64,000 nt of DNA from Bacteroidota bacterium (GCA_018266435.1 JAFEAL010000004.1:124001-188000), one strand, 5' to 3'. Counted from the stretch's first letter, positions 23,754 to 32,982 are shown. A program made the numbers and translations. Notes: generated from the sequence alone by a model not told the origin.

Positions 23754-24518
23754 ATGAGATTTTACCTATCAATCATTACTTTATTAGCAAGCATTTTTTG
23801 TTATGCACAAAAGAAAGTAGTTGTTGATCCTTATGGGGCGATTGTCAGGGGAGACACAACAAAAAAGGAAATTGCCCTCGTCTTCACAGGCGATGAATTT
23901 GCCGATGGGGGAGATGTCATTATTTCTACTCTGAAAAAATATGATATTAAAGGTTCCTTCTTCCTTACGGGAAAATTTTATACTAACCCCAATTTCAAAA
24001 ATCTTATTTATAGATTAAAGGATGGAGGCCATTACCTGGGTCCGCATTCCGACCAACATCTTTTGTATGCCGACTGGACAAAACGCGATAGCATGCTGGT
24101 AACGGAAAATGAATTCAAAACCGACCTAAAAAATAATTATGAAAGGATAAAGGTTTTTGGAATAAAAATGAAAAGAGCGCCCTACTTCATTCCACCTTTT
24201 GAATGGTACAATTTGAGAATTTCAAAGTGGGCAAAGGATTTGAATTTGGTATTGATCAACTTCAGCCCGGGCACCCGATCCACCGCAGATTACACTTATC
24301 CGGAAATGGGCAAACAGTATGTTTCGTCAGAAGAGATATACCATTCAATTCTAAAGTTTGAAAGTTCGGGCAAACATCATCTGAACGGATTTATTCTTTT
24401 AATCCATATCGGAACTGACCCGCGAAGAACAGATAAATTGTATAATAAGATGGACACACTTATTTCAGAATTGAGAAAGCGCAACTACACATTCAGGCGC
24501 ATTGATGAAATGTTTTAA
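23754..24518 (+). CDS. Polysaccharide deacetylase (NodB-like), exported
   Basis: The ATG at 23754 precedes a signal peptide (MRFYLSIITLLASIFCYAQ) and is preferred to the TTG at 23736. The NodB-like domain shows FTGDEFADGG in place of the usual TFDDG, the metal histidines in GPHSDQH, and a late LIHIGTDPRR strand. Members remove N- or O-acetyl groups from glycans. It sits five bases after GH9, so the pair probably processes one polysaccharide. It is the last host gene before the prophage. Confidence 0.85.
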   Translation: MRFYLSIITLLASIFCYAQKKVVVDPYGAIVRGDTTKKEIALVFTGDEFADGGDVIISTLKKYDIKGSFFLTGKFYTNPNFKNLIYRLKDGGHYLGPHSDQHLLYADWTKRDSMLVTENEFKTDLKNNYERIKVFGIKMKRAPYFIPPFEWYNLRISKWAKDLNLVLINFSPGTRSTADYTYPEMGKQYVSSEEIYHSILKFESSGKHHLNGFILLIHIGTDPRRTDKLYNKMDTLISELRKRNYTFRRIDEMF

Positions 24519-24645
24519 AGGGACTGCGTTCTTCTCATCTATTTTGAAATAGTATGTTGTAAAGACGCACTGATAATTGCGGTGAACATTAAACTCAATC
24601 AAGCATAACCTGATATCCTACCAGTATTTTTGTTTACTACTTACA

Positions 24646-24676
24646 AAAAAGGCCCCCTGATTCAGGGGGCCTTTTA
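24646..24676. terminator. Palindromic terminator, probably the original tRNA-Asp terminator
   Basis: AAAAGGCCCCCTGA and TCAGGGGGCCTTTT form a near-perfect palindrome with T-runs on both sides, able to terminate in either direction. It lies 9 bases left of the attL core. Read on the minus strand it is exactly where a terminator would follow tRNA-Asp before phage insertion. Confidence 0.75.
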
Positions 24677-24684
24677 ATTTTTAA

Positions 24685-24697
24685 GCGGTCCGGACGG
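24685..24697. other. attL core (13-bp direct repeat)
   Basis: Identical to 54970-54982. It reproduces the last bases of the tRNA-Asp acceptor stem, discriminator base and one flanking base, as expected for tRNA-targeting tyrosine integrases. Confidence 0.85.
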
Positions 24698-24745
24698 TAC
24701 CGCATAATACCCAATTTTTGGCTAAAATTCAGAGAAAATAGCCTT

Positions 24746-24817
24746 GAGGTGGTAATAAGGTGGTAAATTCGCAGTGGTAAAGCGAAGTGGTAAAAACTGC
24801 CTCTGTCGAGGTGGTAA
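24746..24817 (+). repeat. Integrase arm-site repeats, left end (5 copies)
   Basis: Five same-orientation copies of a decamer with core GTGGTAA: GAGGTGGTAA at 24746, AAGGTGGTAA at 24757, GCAGTGGTAA at 24771, GAAGTGGTAA at 24784 and GAGGTGGTAA at 24808. Three more lie inside the right end. Their place between att core and integrase gene fits arm-type integrase binding sites; they may also affect integrase transcription. Confidence 0.7.
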
Positions 24818-24852
24818 AATTTCGCCAATACCTTTGACAAAACCAGTGGATT

Positions 24853-26814
24853 ATGATCGCCAAGGCCAACAAGGATTTTCGGGTGCAGCCGATAATAGAC
24901 CGTCAGCAAAAGGACGGTCGAGGGTATGTAAACATCAGGGTCGCAAGTCGTAAAAACGAAAGGCCTCCGGTTGACGTATCTGTTTACCTCAATGATAAAA
25001 ACGTTGCACTTACCGGCGGTGAGCGCAGATTCAAATTGAGAAAAAATCAGTTGGTCGATCAGAAGGTGCACAGTGGTTTTTCACCGGTGGTGATCGACAG
25101 CCTGAACGATCAACTCGATGAGATGACGACCAAACTTGTCCGGTACACCGAAACAAATAAGGTCTTCAATAAAGAATCACTTGAGAGCGTAATATACGGT
25201 GATCAATTTCTTACTGCTCACAAAAGCCGAAGGACAAAAGAGGTGGCGGTTCGTGAACGATTGGAAACCGAACTCCTGACCAACTTAAGAAAAAGATACC
25301 CGGTTAGGAACGGCATTGATCCATTAGACCTTGATCACGATTTTCCAGCCAGCTTTCCGAAGTTAGTTTTCGATCAAGTCGCAAGAAAATTTCAGACTCA
25401 GGCAAAGGAAGAGGGTCGCATCATTCATCCGATAAATCTTCAACAACTGGTTTGGCTTGAACTCAATCACCTGTTTTATGATCATCGTGTGAAGAAACTT
25501 GAGCGGATTGATACGGAGGTAATAAACGACTACGAGCGCAATCACAAGCCGGTTTACAAACCGCTTAATCTTCCCGGTATTCCAATCAAACTGGAAGTAG
25601 CAGAATCCAAATACAGTAAGGACGAACATCTGCTGCTATTGCAAGAAAAGGCAAACAGGAGGAAAATGTCAACAGCAGAACTGTTTGAAAAGCAGTTGTT
25701 CAACAAAGAAAATATTTTTGAGTGCTTCATCGCTGCGCGATTCAAACTCGCCGACGGAACTCAGGTAGCTGATAAACCTGCTGCCATTGTCTGGCGATTA
25801 CTACAATACCGGGATGAAATAGGCCCATCGTCATTGGTCAAAGAATTTAATGAAGAGTGGTGTAAAGCGTTTTTTAATTATTTGTTTAAAGAAGGCTATT
25901 ACAAAAAAAGTTTTAAGGGCATTGACCCGATGCAATACCGACCGAAAGACATGTGGACGGGTGAGAAGTACTATTACGATAGTTCGATGAAAGAAAGTAC
26001 GGTCAAGAACTTTAAGCGACTTGTAACTTCTTTGAGTTCCAAAAAAGTGGGGTTGTTGCCAAAAATAGATTGGGATGAATTGACCCGCGACAAGGTCATG
26101 ACCAAGACCGAAATAATGAACATCGATCCAATACCGCAGGATGAACAAATTCTGGAAAAGCCGGAGATCGATTTCCTGTTTAAATACGGATGTAAAAACC
26201 CTGATCTGGAAATCTGGAAGGACAGGTTCTTGTTGTTGATTATGTTCGGCGGTCTTCGGATTAATGAATTCAATTCGAAGAACCTTGAATTGAGAACGGA
26301 TGGACACGGAGAGCAGTATGTAAATTTCAAGACCAGCAAGCAATCAGTTTGGAAGGAGGTAAGTAATCCGTTGAACGCCTATAGTTCGGCTATTCTTGGA
26401 AAATATGATGGTCAAATACCTTTTTTCGGCGAACCCACTAAGACCAAGCATGAAACCTATCAGTTACGTAAAACCGATCAAAACCTGTTCAACCAAAAGT
26501 TGAGAGAGTTGATTGTTGAAACCGGAAGATTTAAAAGAAAGGTCAAGGACAAGCAGATAAACGACGAAAGCAAACGGCTTGAGGTCGGTAGTCATCCAAT
26601 TGAAGAGATCATCAGTTCACTTTTTGCGCGACACAGTTTCTCGAGTATGCTCAGAAAGTGTGGAGTTTCTGTTGACGACATTCCATTGTTTACTGGACAC
26701 TCATTGGGTGGTGGAGCCGGACGAGGTGAGGTAAAAAGGTATTTAATAAGTCAGTACAAGGACTATACTTATAAGCGACAGAAGTGGGAAGAACGGAATA
26801 TTAAACCTGAGTGA
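24853..26814 (+). CDS. int: Phage tyrosine integrase (long form)
   Basis: A 653-residue site-specific recombinase. The N-terminus (1-90) resembles the arm-DNA-binding domain of Bacteroidetes integrases (GRGYVNIRVASR). The catalytic domain is in the last 200 residues: first arginine in FGGLRINEF, the second box ARHSFSSMLRKCG near 592, GHS near 616, and the probable nucleophile in VKRYL near 630. In the second box the usual HxxR appears as LxxR, so the first histidine seems substituted. It is clearly longer than the common 400-residue forms, the extra length lying between the two domains. It is adjacent to attL and oriented into the prophage. Confidence 0.88.
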   Translation: MIAKANKDFRVQPIIDRQQKDGRGYVNIRVASRKNERPPVDVSVYLNDKNVALTGGERRFKLRKNQLVDQKVHSGFSPVVIDSLNDQLDEMTTKLVRYTETNKVFNKESLESVIYGDQFLTAHKSRRTKEVAVRERLETELLTNLRKRYPVRNGIDPLDLDHDFPASFPKLVFDQVARKFQTQAKEEGRIIHPINLQQLVWLELNHLFYDHRVKKLERIDTEVINDYERNHKPVYKPLNLPGIPIKLEVAESKYSKDEHLLLLQEKANRRKMSTAELFEKQLFNKENIFECFIAARFKLADGTQVADKPAAIVWRLLQYRDEIGPSSLVKEFNEEWCKAFFNYLFKEGYYKKSFKGIDPMQYRPKDMWTGEKYYYDSSMKESTVKNFKRLVTSLSSKKVGLLPKIDWDELTRDKVMTKTEIMNIDPIPQDEQILEKPEIDFLFKYGCKNPDLEIWKDRFLLLIMFGGLRINEFNSKNLELRTDGHGEQYVNFKTSKQSVWKEVSNPLNAYSSAILGKYDGQIPFFGEPTKTKHETYQLRKTDQNLFNQKLRELIVETGRFKRKVKDKQINDESKRLEVGSHPIEEIISSLFARHSFSSMLRKCGVSVDDIPLFTGHSLGGGAGRGEVKRYLISQYKDYTYKRQKWEERNIKPE

Positions 26815-27042
26815 TTTTTACAATTCACCTTGGTATTGCGATAATTAGTATCGAAAATACCCGGCAGAAAGTCGGCAATTTTTAATCTAATTTTCATCTC
26901 CGATAGACATGATTCATCAAAAAATAGAAGTATCTCCCATACACTTCAATTCATACCATCACCAATACGTTTTTTGTGTAAACATTGAACGACTCTTTCA
27001 ACTTTTGTAAATTTACTTTCATCCATTGAATTGATTGTTGAT

Positions 27043-27573
27043 ATGAAAATGAATTTCATGAAAGTTCGGTCGTTGGTACTGATTCTGTCAATATTAGGCT
27101 TGGAAGGTTGTTTTTTAGTTCATGACAGCAAAAGCCCAACATTGCCTCCGGCGACGCAGACGGGAGCGAACACATTAGGCTTCCTCTTAAATGGTCAATT
27201 ATGGTTGCCTGACGGTGCGTGCGGTTACTCGAATCAATCTCCGGTTTATGATCCTGACTTTAATGGCAAACCGGAATTTGATATGACCTGCTTTAAATGC
27301 ACGACCTCACAAAGGATGACGTTTGCATTTTATCTAAGGGGCATCAATCATACAGGTGTTTATCCAGTTTCACCTGACAGTTTGGGTTCATGCGGGTTTG
27401 CCTCCGATAACTGTCAATATTTGTATCATGACACAACTGTCTATCGAAAAGGTAACATAACTATTACCAATTTTTCTTTGCCCATTATCTCAGGCACGTT
27501 TGAAATGGTTATGTACAAAAAAGGCTGTGACTCCCTCAAGATAACACAGGGAAGATTTGATATTAAACTCTAA
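27043..27573 (+). CDS. Prophage-carried lipoprotein (DUF6252-like)
   Basis: The start at 27043 (ATG) is preferred to the TTG at 27031; ATG at 27058 is also possible. A lipoprotein-like signal ends in LEGC. The mature part begins with a T/P-rich linker and then NTLGFLLNGQLWLPDG, and ends with TQGRFDIKL. These edges are typical of DUF6252-like Bacteroidetes lipoproteins, with a pair of cysteines in the middle (CFKC). Function unknown. With the next gene it forms exported cargo between integrase and early genes. Confidence 0.7.
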   Translation: MKMNFMKVRSLVLILSILGLEGCFLVHDSKSPTLPPATQTGANTLGFLLNGQLWLPDGACGYSNQSPVYDPDFNGKPEFDMTCFKCTTSQRMTFAFYLRGINHTGVYPVSPDSLGSCGFASDNCQYLYHDTTVYRKGNITITNFSLPIISGTFEMVMYKKGCDSLKITQGRFDIKL

Positions 27574-27646
27574 TCTGCGATATGGTAAAGAACCACTAAT
27601 GAAAGATTTGACCTGTCCTTTTGACTTGTAACCAACCTACACAAAT

Positions 27647-30600
27647 ATGTCTCGCTTTATTTTCCCAACGTTGCTAATTGTTTTGTCGCTAGAGGTATTT
27701 GCTCAAGACAATCCATACCCTGCACAGACAGCTATCCAAAATGTGTTCGCTCATATTGACAAGACGCAAATTCCGACGGGATACTTGCAAGAATATGCTG
27801 TGCCTTTAATCCCGCTTAATATTTTCAACGGAGCATTGAGTGACAGCAACAAGGTTGATATGAACGTCTGGCGGATGAATTACAGCACTCTGCTTACGGC
27901 ACGTATCAATGGGAGCAATCCGATACCCGGCTTAAGCACCGTTAACACAACAATAACAAGCACTGAAAATAGCAATCCGGGTGTGAATGTTATAACCACA
28001 CTTTATGCCGACATAAATTATCTACGTCCTGACGCGATCACCTCAAATTTATTGAGTGCGTCAAACAATCAGCTTTACGATGTTTCAGGTCGCAGCCAAA
28101 GCCCATATTACTCTAACCGCGTGTTTGCTGCTTCGCCAACGGTTGGCTATGCTATGACTGGCACTCCCTCCTTTATTTTCTCGCAGAGTCTCTTCTTCAA
28201 TGCAAGCACTCGATCAGCATCATCACTTTATATTGATTTCGGAGATGGGACAGGTTACCATAGTGCTCAATGGAACACGGCCATTTCGGCCAATTACACT
28301 GCCATTGGGTCGTATACAATGAAAATGAAAATCATTTTTACAGATAACAGCGTAGTAGAATGCTACAGCCCCTTTTATGTTGGGCAATTGACGCAAACTC
28401 CGAGTCAGCCTCAAGGGAGTGGAGGTCAGATTCAGACTTCACAATATTTTCCGGCTAAGATTGGTATCCATTCAGGAGGCACTGCTTATTTCCAATACAA
28501 TTCAATTCGGGCGAGCAACAAAATTGTTCAGCCATTGATAGTGGTCAAAGGATACGATCTTTCTGATGCTGGCCCAAAATTAGGTCGGCACTATGGTTTT
28601 ATTGATTTTCTTACCGACTATGATTTTGAGCCGGGATCATTTCCATTGAGTACCAATATCACTCAAGCTGGTTATGATATTATTTACGTTGACTATAATA
28701 ACTCATTGGATGATATCACTCACAACGCAGCTTACTTGCAGGATGTAATAACGTGGGTTAACGCACAGAAGGCGACAAATGGAGGCACACAGAAAAATAT
28801 TGTTTTAGGCATAAGTATGGGAGGTTTGGTAGCGCGGTATTGTCTTGCCAATATGACCAAGCAGAGCATTGATCCACAAACCAGTATTTTATTCACGCAG
28901 GATAGCCCTCATCAGGGAGCAAATTTACCTCTTGGCATGCAGGCTTTAATTAGAGCAATAAATGAGACTGCCATTGCCCAAGCGTATTCGCTCGGCAGTA
29001 CCTTTCCCTACAATTTGGGGCCGGCAGATGTGTGGCCGATCAACATACAGGCCCAGATGGCACTTGATGCAACAGCAACTCAACAAATGCTTATACTTCA
29101 TGCCAATAACGGTGAAGGGAGTGTCTCTACGAATACATTCCTAAACACTACTTATCGCAATATGATCACATTTCCGCCGACTGGCCCACAACCTACGTAT
29201 AAAGTAGAGGCGATGGCTCTTGGGTCTGAGTGTGGAATCGGATCGACGACAGCAGGTTCAAGATTCTTAACCGTTAACGGTAATTTTTTTATCTCACCCG
29301 TCCCTTGGATATCACGATTAAGTTATAATACGAATGCTTATGCAAATGCATTGCCGGCGTACGGCCCAGCACAACAGGTATCCAATCTCCATATTTGGAT
29401 AAACGAAAGGATATTGCTGGTTATTAACATTAATATTGACCTTACAAATAAGTCAGCGAATTCACCGGCTAATACTTTTCCTTGGGATGGTGTTCCCGGT
29501 GGCATTGAAAATTTGCAAGGCCAGTATGGGGTTGTTGGCACTGGCCTTCCTTCTGCCAATGCCTCTTGGGGGCCTTTTTTTAATTTTAGTGTTGGCACTA
29601 CTATTGGCTCAAATCAGTTTTGTTTTGTCCCGGTGGTAAGTGCGCTTGATGTGACGACAATTAACTCGACAGCACTTTCCGCACCCTACGTTGGAGGTAT
29701 AAGCCCGACTGATCCAGCACGGGTTGCTAATTTCATCGCACAAGAAGTAAATTATAATCCAACGCCGGTCTACAATAGCACTCACGCAAATTTTACACCA
29801 CGAAATTCACAATGGCTTTATCAGGAAATTGTGCCACCAACTGGCGGGAATAATATCAACTGTTCTACCAGTTGTTCCACAAGTTATGCGGGATTGATCA
29901 ATGGGCCTCTCTATTTGTGTACATCAGGCACTTATACACTGAACAACTTGCCATCTGGTGCTTCGCTATCGTGGTCGAGCAACAATACGGGTCTCTCAAT
30001 AAATGGAACAACCGGTGTCGCAACACAGGTGAATAACTGGTTTGGAGGCGTGAACATAACCGCAAATATTACGACCGGTTGTGGACTAACATCACCAAAC
30101 ATTCCTATTTGGGTGGGACATCCGAATGCAGGTGGCTCATTAAACAAAGACATAAACAACCCACCATTTTGTGTTGGTGCTACGGTCATTGCTAATATTA
30201 ATACGGTTAACGGCGCAACTGGATACTCTTGGGTTTCCGGAAATCCTAACATTCTTGAAGTGTCTGGTGGAGGAACTTATGTTAATTTGTTGGCAGATGC
30301 TGCTGGTACAACGTATTTTACTTTGACTACATCAAACACCTGTGGAAGTATTAATAAAAATTATGTCGCTGCCATTTCAAGCTGTTCAGGTGGTGGAGGT
30401 CAGATGATGGCAGTCGCAGTGTACCCAAATCCGGCAGCTTCGTCGTTAACCGTCAGCGTGGTAGACAGTACACAAAGTTTAACCGCTGCAACTCTTCCAC
30501 AGCCCTGTCAGATAATTTTGTTCAACAAGGCCGGGCAAAAAATGTATTCAACGCAGTCATCTAATAGCAGCACATCAGTTCCGTTGTCGGGATTGCCAGC

Positions 30601-30670
30601 CGACGTGTATTATGTAAACGTGGTTTACAAGCAAGCTGTACGACAAAAGCAAATTGTAATTCAGCACTAA
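27647..30670 (+). CDS. Secreted alpha/beta hydrolase with PKD-like domain and T9SS sorting domain (prophage cargo)
   Basis: A 1007-residue protein with a signal peptide (1-20, ending VFAQ). Around residue 195 is a PKD-like strand set (YIDFGDGTGYH). Around residue 390 is an alpha/beta-hydrolase nucleophile elbow, GISMGG, after VVKGYDLSDAG; the layout resembles lipases or acyltransferases of the PGAP1/GPI-esterase type. Residues about 760-920 form immunoglobulin-like repeats. The end has the type IX secretion sorting domain (VYPNPAASSLTVSVV to a basic C-terminal strand). It should reach the cell surface only in a host with T9SS. It is not a phage structural gene, so lysogenic conversion is likely. 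Confidence 0.78.
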   Translation: MSRFIFPTLLIVLSLEVFAQDNPYPAQTAIQNVFAHIDKTQIPTGYLQEYAVPLIPLNIFNGALSDSNKVDMNVWRMNYSTLLTARINGSNPIPGLSTVNTTITSTENSNPGVNVITTLYADINYLRPDAITSNLLSASNNQLYDVSGRSQSPYYSNRVFAASPTVGYAMTGTPSFIFSQSLFFNASTRSASSLYIDFGDGTGYHSAQWNTAISANYTAIGSYTMKMKIIFTDNSVVECYSPFYVGQLTQTPSQPQGSGGQIQTSQYFPAKIGIHSGGTAYFQYNSIRASNKIVQPLIVVKGYDLSDAGPKLGRHYGFIDFLTDYDFEPGSFPLSTNITQAGYDIIYVDYNNSLDDITHNAAYLQDVITWVNAQKATNGGTQKNIVLGISMGGLVARYCLANMTKQSIDPQTSILFTQDSPHQGANLPLGMQALIRAINETAIAQAYSLGSTFPYNLGPADVWPINIQAQMALDATATQQMLILHANNGEGSVSTNTFLNTTYRNMITFPPTGPQPTYKVEAMALGSECGIGSTTAGSRFLTVNGNFFISPVPWISRLSYNTNAYANALPAYGPAQQVSNLHIWINERILLVININIDLTNKSANSPANTFPWDGVPGGIENLQGQYGVVGTGLPSANASWGPFFNFSVGTTIGSNQFCFVPVVSALDVTTINSTALSAPYVGGISPTDPARVANFIAQEVNYNPTPVYNSTHANFTPRNSQWLYQEIVPPTGGNNINCSTSCSTSYAGLINGPLYLCTSGTYTLNNLPSGASLSWSSNNTGLSINGTTGVATQVNNWFGGVNITANITTGCGLTSPNIPIWVGHPNAGGSLNKDINNPPFCVGATVIANINTVNGATGYSWVSGNPNILEVSGGGTYVNLLADAAGTTYFTLTTSNTCGSINKNYVAAISSCSGGGGQMMAVAVYPNPAASSLTVSVVDSTQSLTAATLPQPCQIILFNKAGQKMYSTQSSNSSTSVPLSGLPADVYYVNVVYKQAVRQKQIVIQH

Positions 30671-30673
30671 AGG

Positions 30674-30691
30674 TCACGGTGCAAACCGTGA
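30674..30691. terminator. Hairpin between convergent cargo genes
   Basis: TCACGGT and ACCGTGA pair around a GCAA tetraloop, starting four bases after the hydrolase stop. There is no T-run, so termination is uncertain; it could protect the 3' end. Confidence 0.35.
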
Positions 30692-30701
30692 GGTGACAAT
30701 T

Positions 30702-30939
30702 CTATTGATTACCCACACAATTGCCCAATTGTTGCCCGGCAGAAGTAGTGTTTGTGCCGTTGACACCAATATTCCCGGTCAATATCACTGCACTTTCCGG
30801 CCCTGTGGAAGCTGCGTGAACATTAAGATAGGCTGAGGTTTTCAGTAGATCAGAATACGAGACTTTTGAGCCGTTGGCCAAAGGCGGAATGGATATTCAC
30901 GATAAAACCGATAACGGTAATAATCACTGATGCTCTCAT
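30702..30939 (-). pseudogene. Frameshifted small secreted protein gene
   Basis: From an ATG at 30939 the minus strand reads a signal-peptide-like start (MRASVIITVIGFIVNIHS), then stops early in that frame. One base out of frame the coding continues with LANGSKVSYSDLLKTSAY and ends LGNCVGNQ before a TAG at 30702. The total span is 79 codons plus one base, so a single-base indel explains it. The product would be a short exported protein; family unknown. The rest of the 30671-31031 gap holds no other gene. Confidence 0.45.
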
Positions 30940-31031
30940 ACGTTGGGGTTTTGTTTGTAAAAATGACAACGTTGATCGGTGATTAATAATTGTGAAAGAC
31001 CACTTCGTTCTCTTGATCACGACCTAATAGT

Positions 31032-31832
31032 CTAACGGTTCTCTTGAAGTTCACGGTAGACCTGATGTAGGAAACCGTAACCCTGATCGTCATCGGTAAA
31101 CAGTTTTTTCGTGTTGGTGACGAACGTCTGAAAACTCATTTGTTGAGCGATCTCAATTATCTTCTGGTTGTTGAACAGCGATTTGAACTCAACCAAATTC
31201 TTTGGGTTAATAACATTTCTTTTTGTTGAGGTAGTAAGATTATTATCAGTTGGTGATCGTTGAACCACAGGCTTAGAGTGTTGGTTATTTGCCAATGTAG
31301 TTGAATTATTGGAAGACTGTTTGTTGATCTGTTTTTTTACAGGTTTACCCGTTTCCGAACCGAAGCCCCTCAAGGGCGTAGGTTCAGGAAACGTGTTAAT
31401 CCCCTCTTTGTATTTAGTCTTATTAATTTCAGTCTTCTTATTAGTGTTACTCTCCGTAACATCCGGTGTTACTTTTAGAACATTATCCGTCCCCGGAGTA
31501 ACACGATCAGTTCCAGAAGTAACATCAACTGTGTTACTCTCCGTAACATCCCGTGTTACTGTCAGTAACATAGTATAGCCACCGGCAACGGGTAAAAGGA
31601 AACTACTTTCAACCAGTTGGTTGAGTGCACGGGTTACCTTCTGTCGGGATATTCCAAGTACCTCGCCAACGGTCTTTCGATAGAACACGAAGTCTGGGGA
31701 CTTAGAGTGAAGATAAGCCAGTATTAATTTTGCGTAAGGATCAACATCCAGCGCGAATATTTCATTAGGAATTTTGGTGAAGTTCGTCTTTACGTCCTTT
31801 CGGAAAAGGAATCCAGAAGTGTTTTTCATCAA
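31032..31832 (-). CDS. Probable phage replication initiator with winged-helix N-terminus
   Basis: Residues 15-80 form a winged-helix domain of the kind seen in phage and plasmid initiators (FTKIPNEIFALDVDPYAKLIL, then SRQKVTRALNQLVES as the recognition helix). A low-complexity middle follows, with a Thr/Asn-rich repeat in which VTESNT occurs twice. The C-terminus (about 215-266) is a separate helical domain. The repeated middle coincides with a dense DNA repeat array at 31444-31569, as in phages whose origin lies within the initiator gene. No helicase or polymerase gene accompanies it. A transcription-regulator role is the main alternative. Confidence 0.6.
   Translation of the reverse strand: MMKNTSGFLFRKDVKTNFTKIPNEIFALDVDPYAKLILAYLHSKSPDFVFYRKTVGEVLGISRQKVTRALNQLVESSFLLPVAGGYTMLLTVTRDVTESNTVDVTSGTDRVTPGTDNVLKVTPDVTESNTNKKTEINKTKYKEGINTFPEPTPLRGFGSETGKPVKKQINKQSSNNSTTLANNQHSKPVVQRSPTDNNLTTSTKRNVINPKNLVEFKSLFNNQKIIEIAQQMSFQTFVTNTKKLFTDDDQGYGFLHQVYRELQENR
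31444..31569. repeat. GTTAC/GTAAC iteron-like array inside the initiator gene
   Basis: Nine copies of GTTAC or its complement GTAAC occur in 126 bases (starts 31446, 31456, 31468, 31498, 31519, 31533, 31543, 31555, 31565). They are paired as inverted repeats with core GTGTTAC. A 30-base block (31444-31473) recurs with one mismatch at 31531-31560. Candidate phage replication origin; could also be a by-product of the protein repeat. Confidence 0.55.
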
Positions 31833-31863
31833 ACATAAAAATCATATTGAGGTTATTTAAAAT

Positions 31864-31890
31864 GGTGCTGACCGTTTTCGGGTCAGCACC
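31864..31890 (-). terminator. Terminator between two early minus-strand genes
   Basis: GGTGCTGACC (31864-31873) pairs perfectly with GGTCAGCACC (31881-31890). On the minus strand it is followed by ATTTT. It lies downstream of the 349-residue gene and would limit readthrough into the initiator gene. Confidence 0.6.
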
Positions 31891-31903
31891 TTGTCAAAAG
31901 GAT

Positions 31904-32953
31904 TTAGAAAGGTAAATCAGCCCAAGCATCAAGCCTTCTTTCCCAAATCTCTGCGTTCTTTTGTTTTAAGAGTTCTGTATATACTTCTGATTGTGGGCGA
32001 TAAACAGGTACTTTATCACACTGCAAGGAATTTGTTGATAAAGAAATTCCTAACCATTCTTGCCCCTTTTTAGAAACATATTGCTTAATCTCGTCGGGCG
32101 TGATTTCTTCACCGGTTTCGGCAAGCGTGAAGTAATACTGGTTGCCTTTAAAATTCAACCAAATATCACGAACAGTCTCCCAAGTTTTTCTGTCAACATG
32201 ACTTTCGTCCAATAGCTTTCCCTTGCGACCGGCAATGATCTTCTTCAACCCGTTTTCGACCAGCTTTATTTCGGCATATACCCGAACGTCCTTCATCAAC
32301 TCAAGTTTTCCGTTGACCATTCGGCGATAAGCCCACCAATTACATTCGCCGGTTACCAGTCGCGGTGGGCCAATTGTCAGGTTAAGACCTTCCAAATAGA
32401 ACTTAGCACCCACGTTTTCCTCATAAGGATCAAGACCGGTTGAATGATAGGCAATCAACTTTATGATCTCATAGAAATTGAGCACCGCGTCGTTGTTCGC
32501 GAATTCGAGGTGAAATGTTTGACCGTCAACCGGTTTTAGGTGATACCCGTAGAAGTAGATGGGTTTCAACCTGCTGGTCTTTGTCCCGACGATCTCCGCC
32601 TGAGGGTCACAGTTTTTCCCTTTCAACTCAGAGAAATAACCACCGTATGCTCCTGCTGTTGGATGGTAATAAACCCAACCGTTTTGGTCTTGTGCACGAT
32701 CGAATTTGATCTTCATCTCTTCTGTTGCTCTTGATAAAATATCGGCTTCCGTCAACGGCTTACCATTTTCGAAGAGCGTGAAGTACTGACCCTTTTGACT
32801 TTCAGGGCAGTCAGGTGGGTGAAGATCGTTAGTGATCGTCAACTGTTCATCACATGAGATTATAGTAATGCTTGATTGAGCACCGTTTACATTGGGCTGT
32901 TCGCCCGGCATTAAATTTGGCATTTTCCCGTTGACCAACTTTTCCCCGCTCAA
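31904..32953 (-). CDS. Phage early protein of unknown function
   Basis: A 349-residue soluble protein with no signal or membrane segment. The first 50 residues are loop-rich (MPNLMPGEQPNVNG). The rest is mixed, with aromatic-rich segments such as GWVYYHPTAGAYGGYF and CNWWAYRRMVNGK, and a helical C-terminus (TELLKQKNAEIWERRLDAW). I recognise no family. It has a phage leader of about 150 bases with a long imperfect palindrome and a Bacteroidetes-type promoter, so it is likely expressed from the prophage. Confidence 0.72.
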   Translation of the reverse strand: MSGEKLVNGKMPNLMPGEQPNVNGAQSSITIISCDEQLTITNDLHPPDCPESQKGQYFTLFENGKPLTEADILSRATEEMKIKFDRAQDQNGWVYYHPTAGAYGGYFSELKGKNCDPQAEIVGTKTSRLKPIYFYGYHLKPVDGQTFHLEFANNDAVLNFYEIIKLIAYHSTGLDPYEENVGAKFYLEGLNLTIGPPRLVTGECNWWAYRRMVNGKLELMKDVRVYAEIKLVENGLKKIIAGRKGKLLDESHVDRKTWETVRDIWLNFKGNQYYFTLAETGEEITPDEIKQYVSKKGQEWLGISLSTNSLQCDKVPVYRPQSEVYTELLKQKNAEIWERRLDAWADLPF

Positions 32954-32982
32954 CGGTAGGGGATAACTAAAATTATTTCGAT

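Noticed and set aside
24637-25071. Long minus-strand frame over attL and the integrase start
   Set aside because: It crosses the att core, arm repeats and the integrase coding sequence and has no protein-like pattern.
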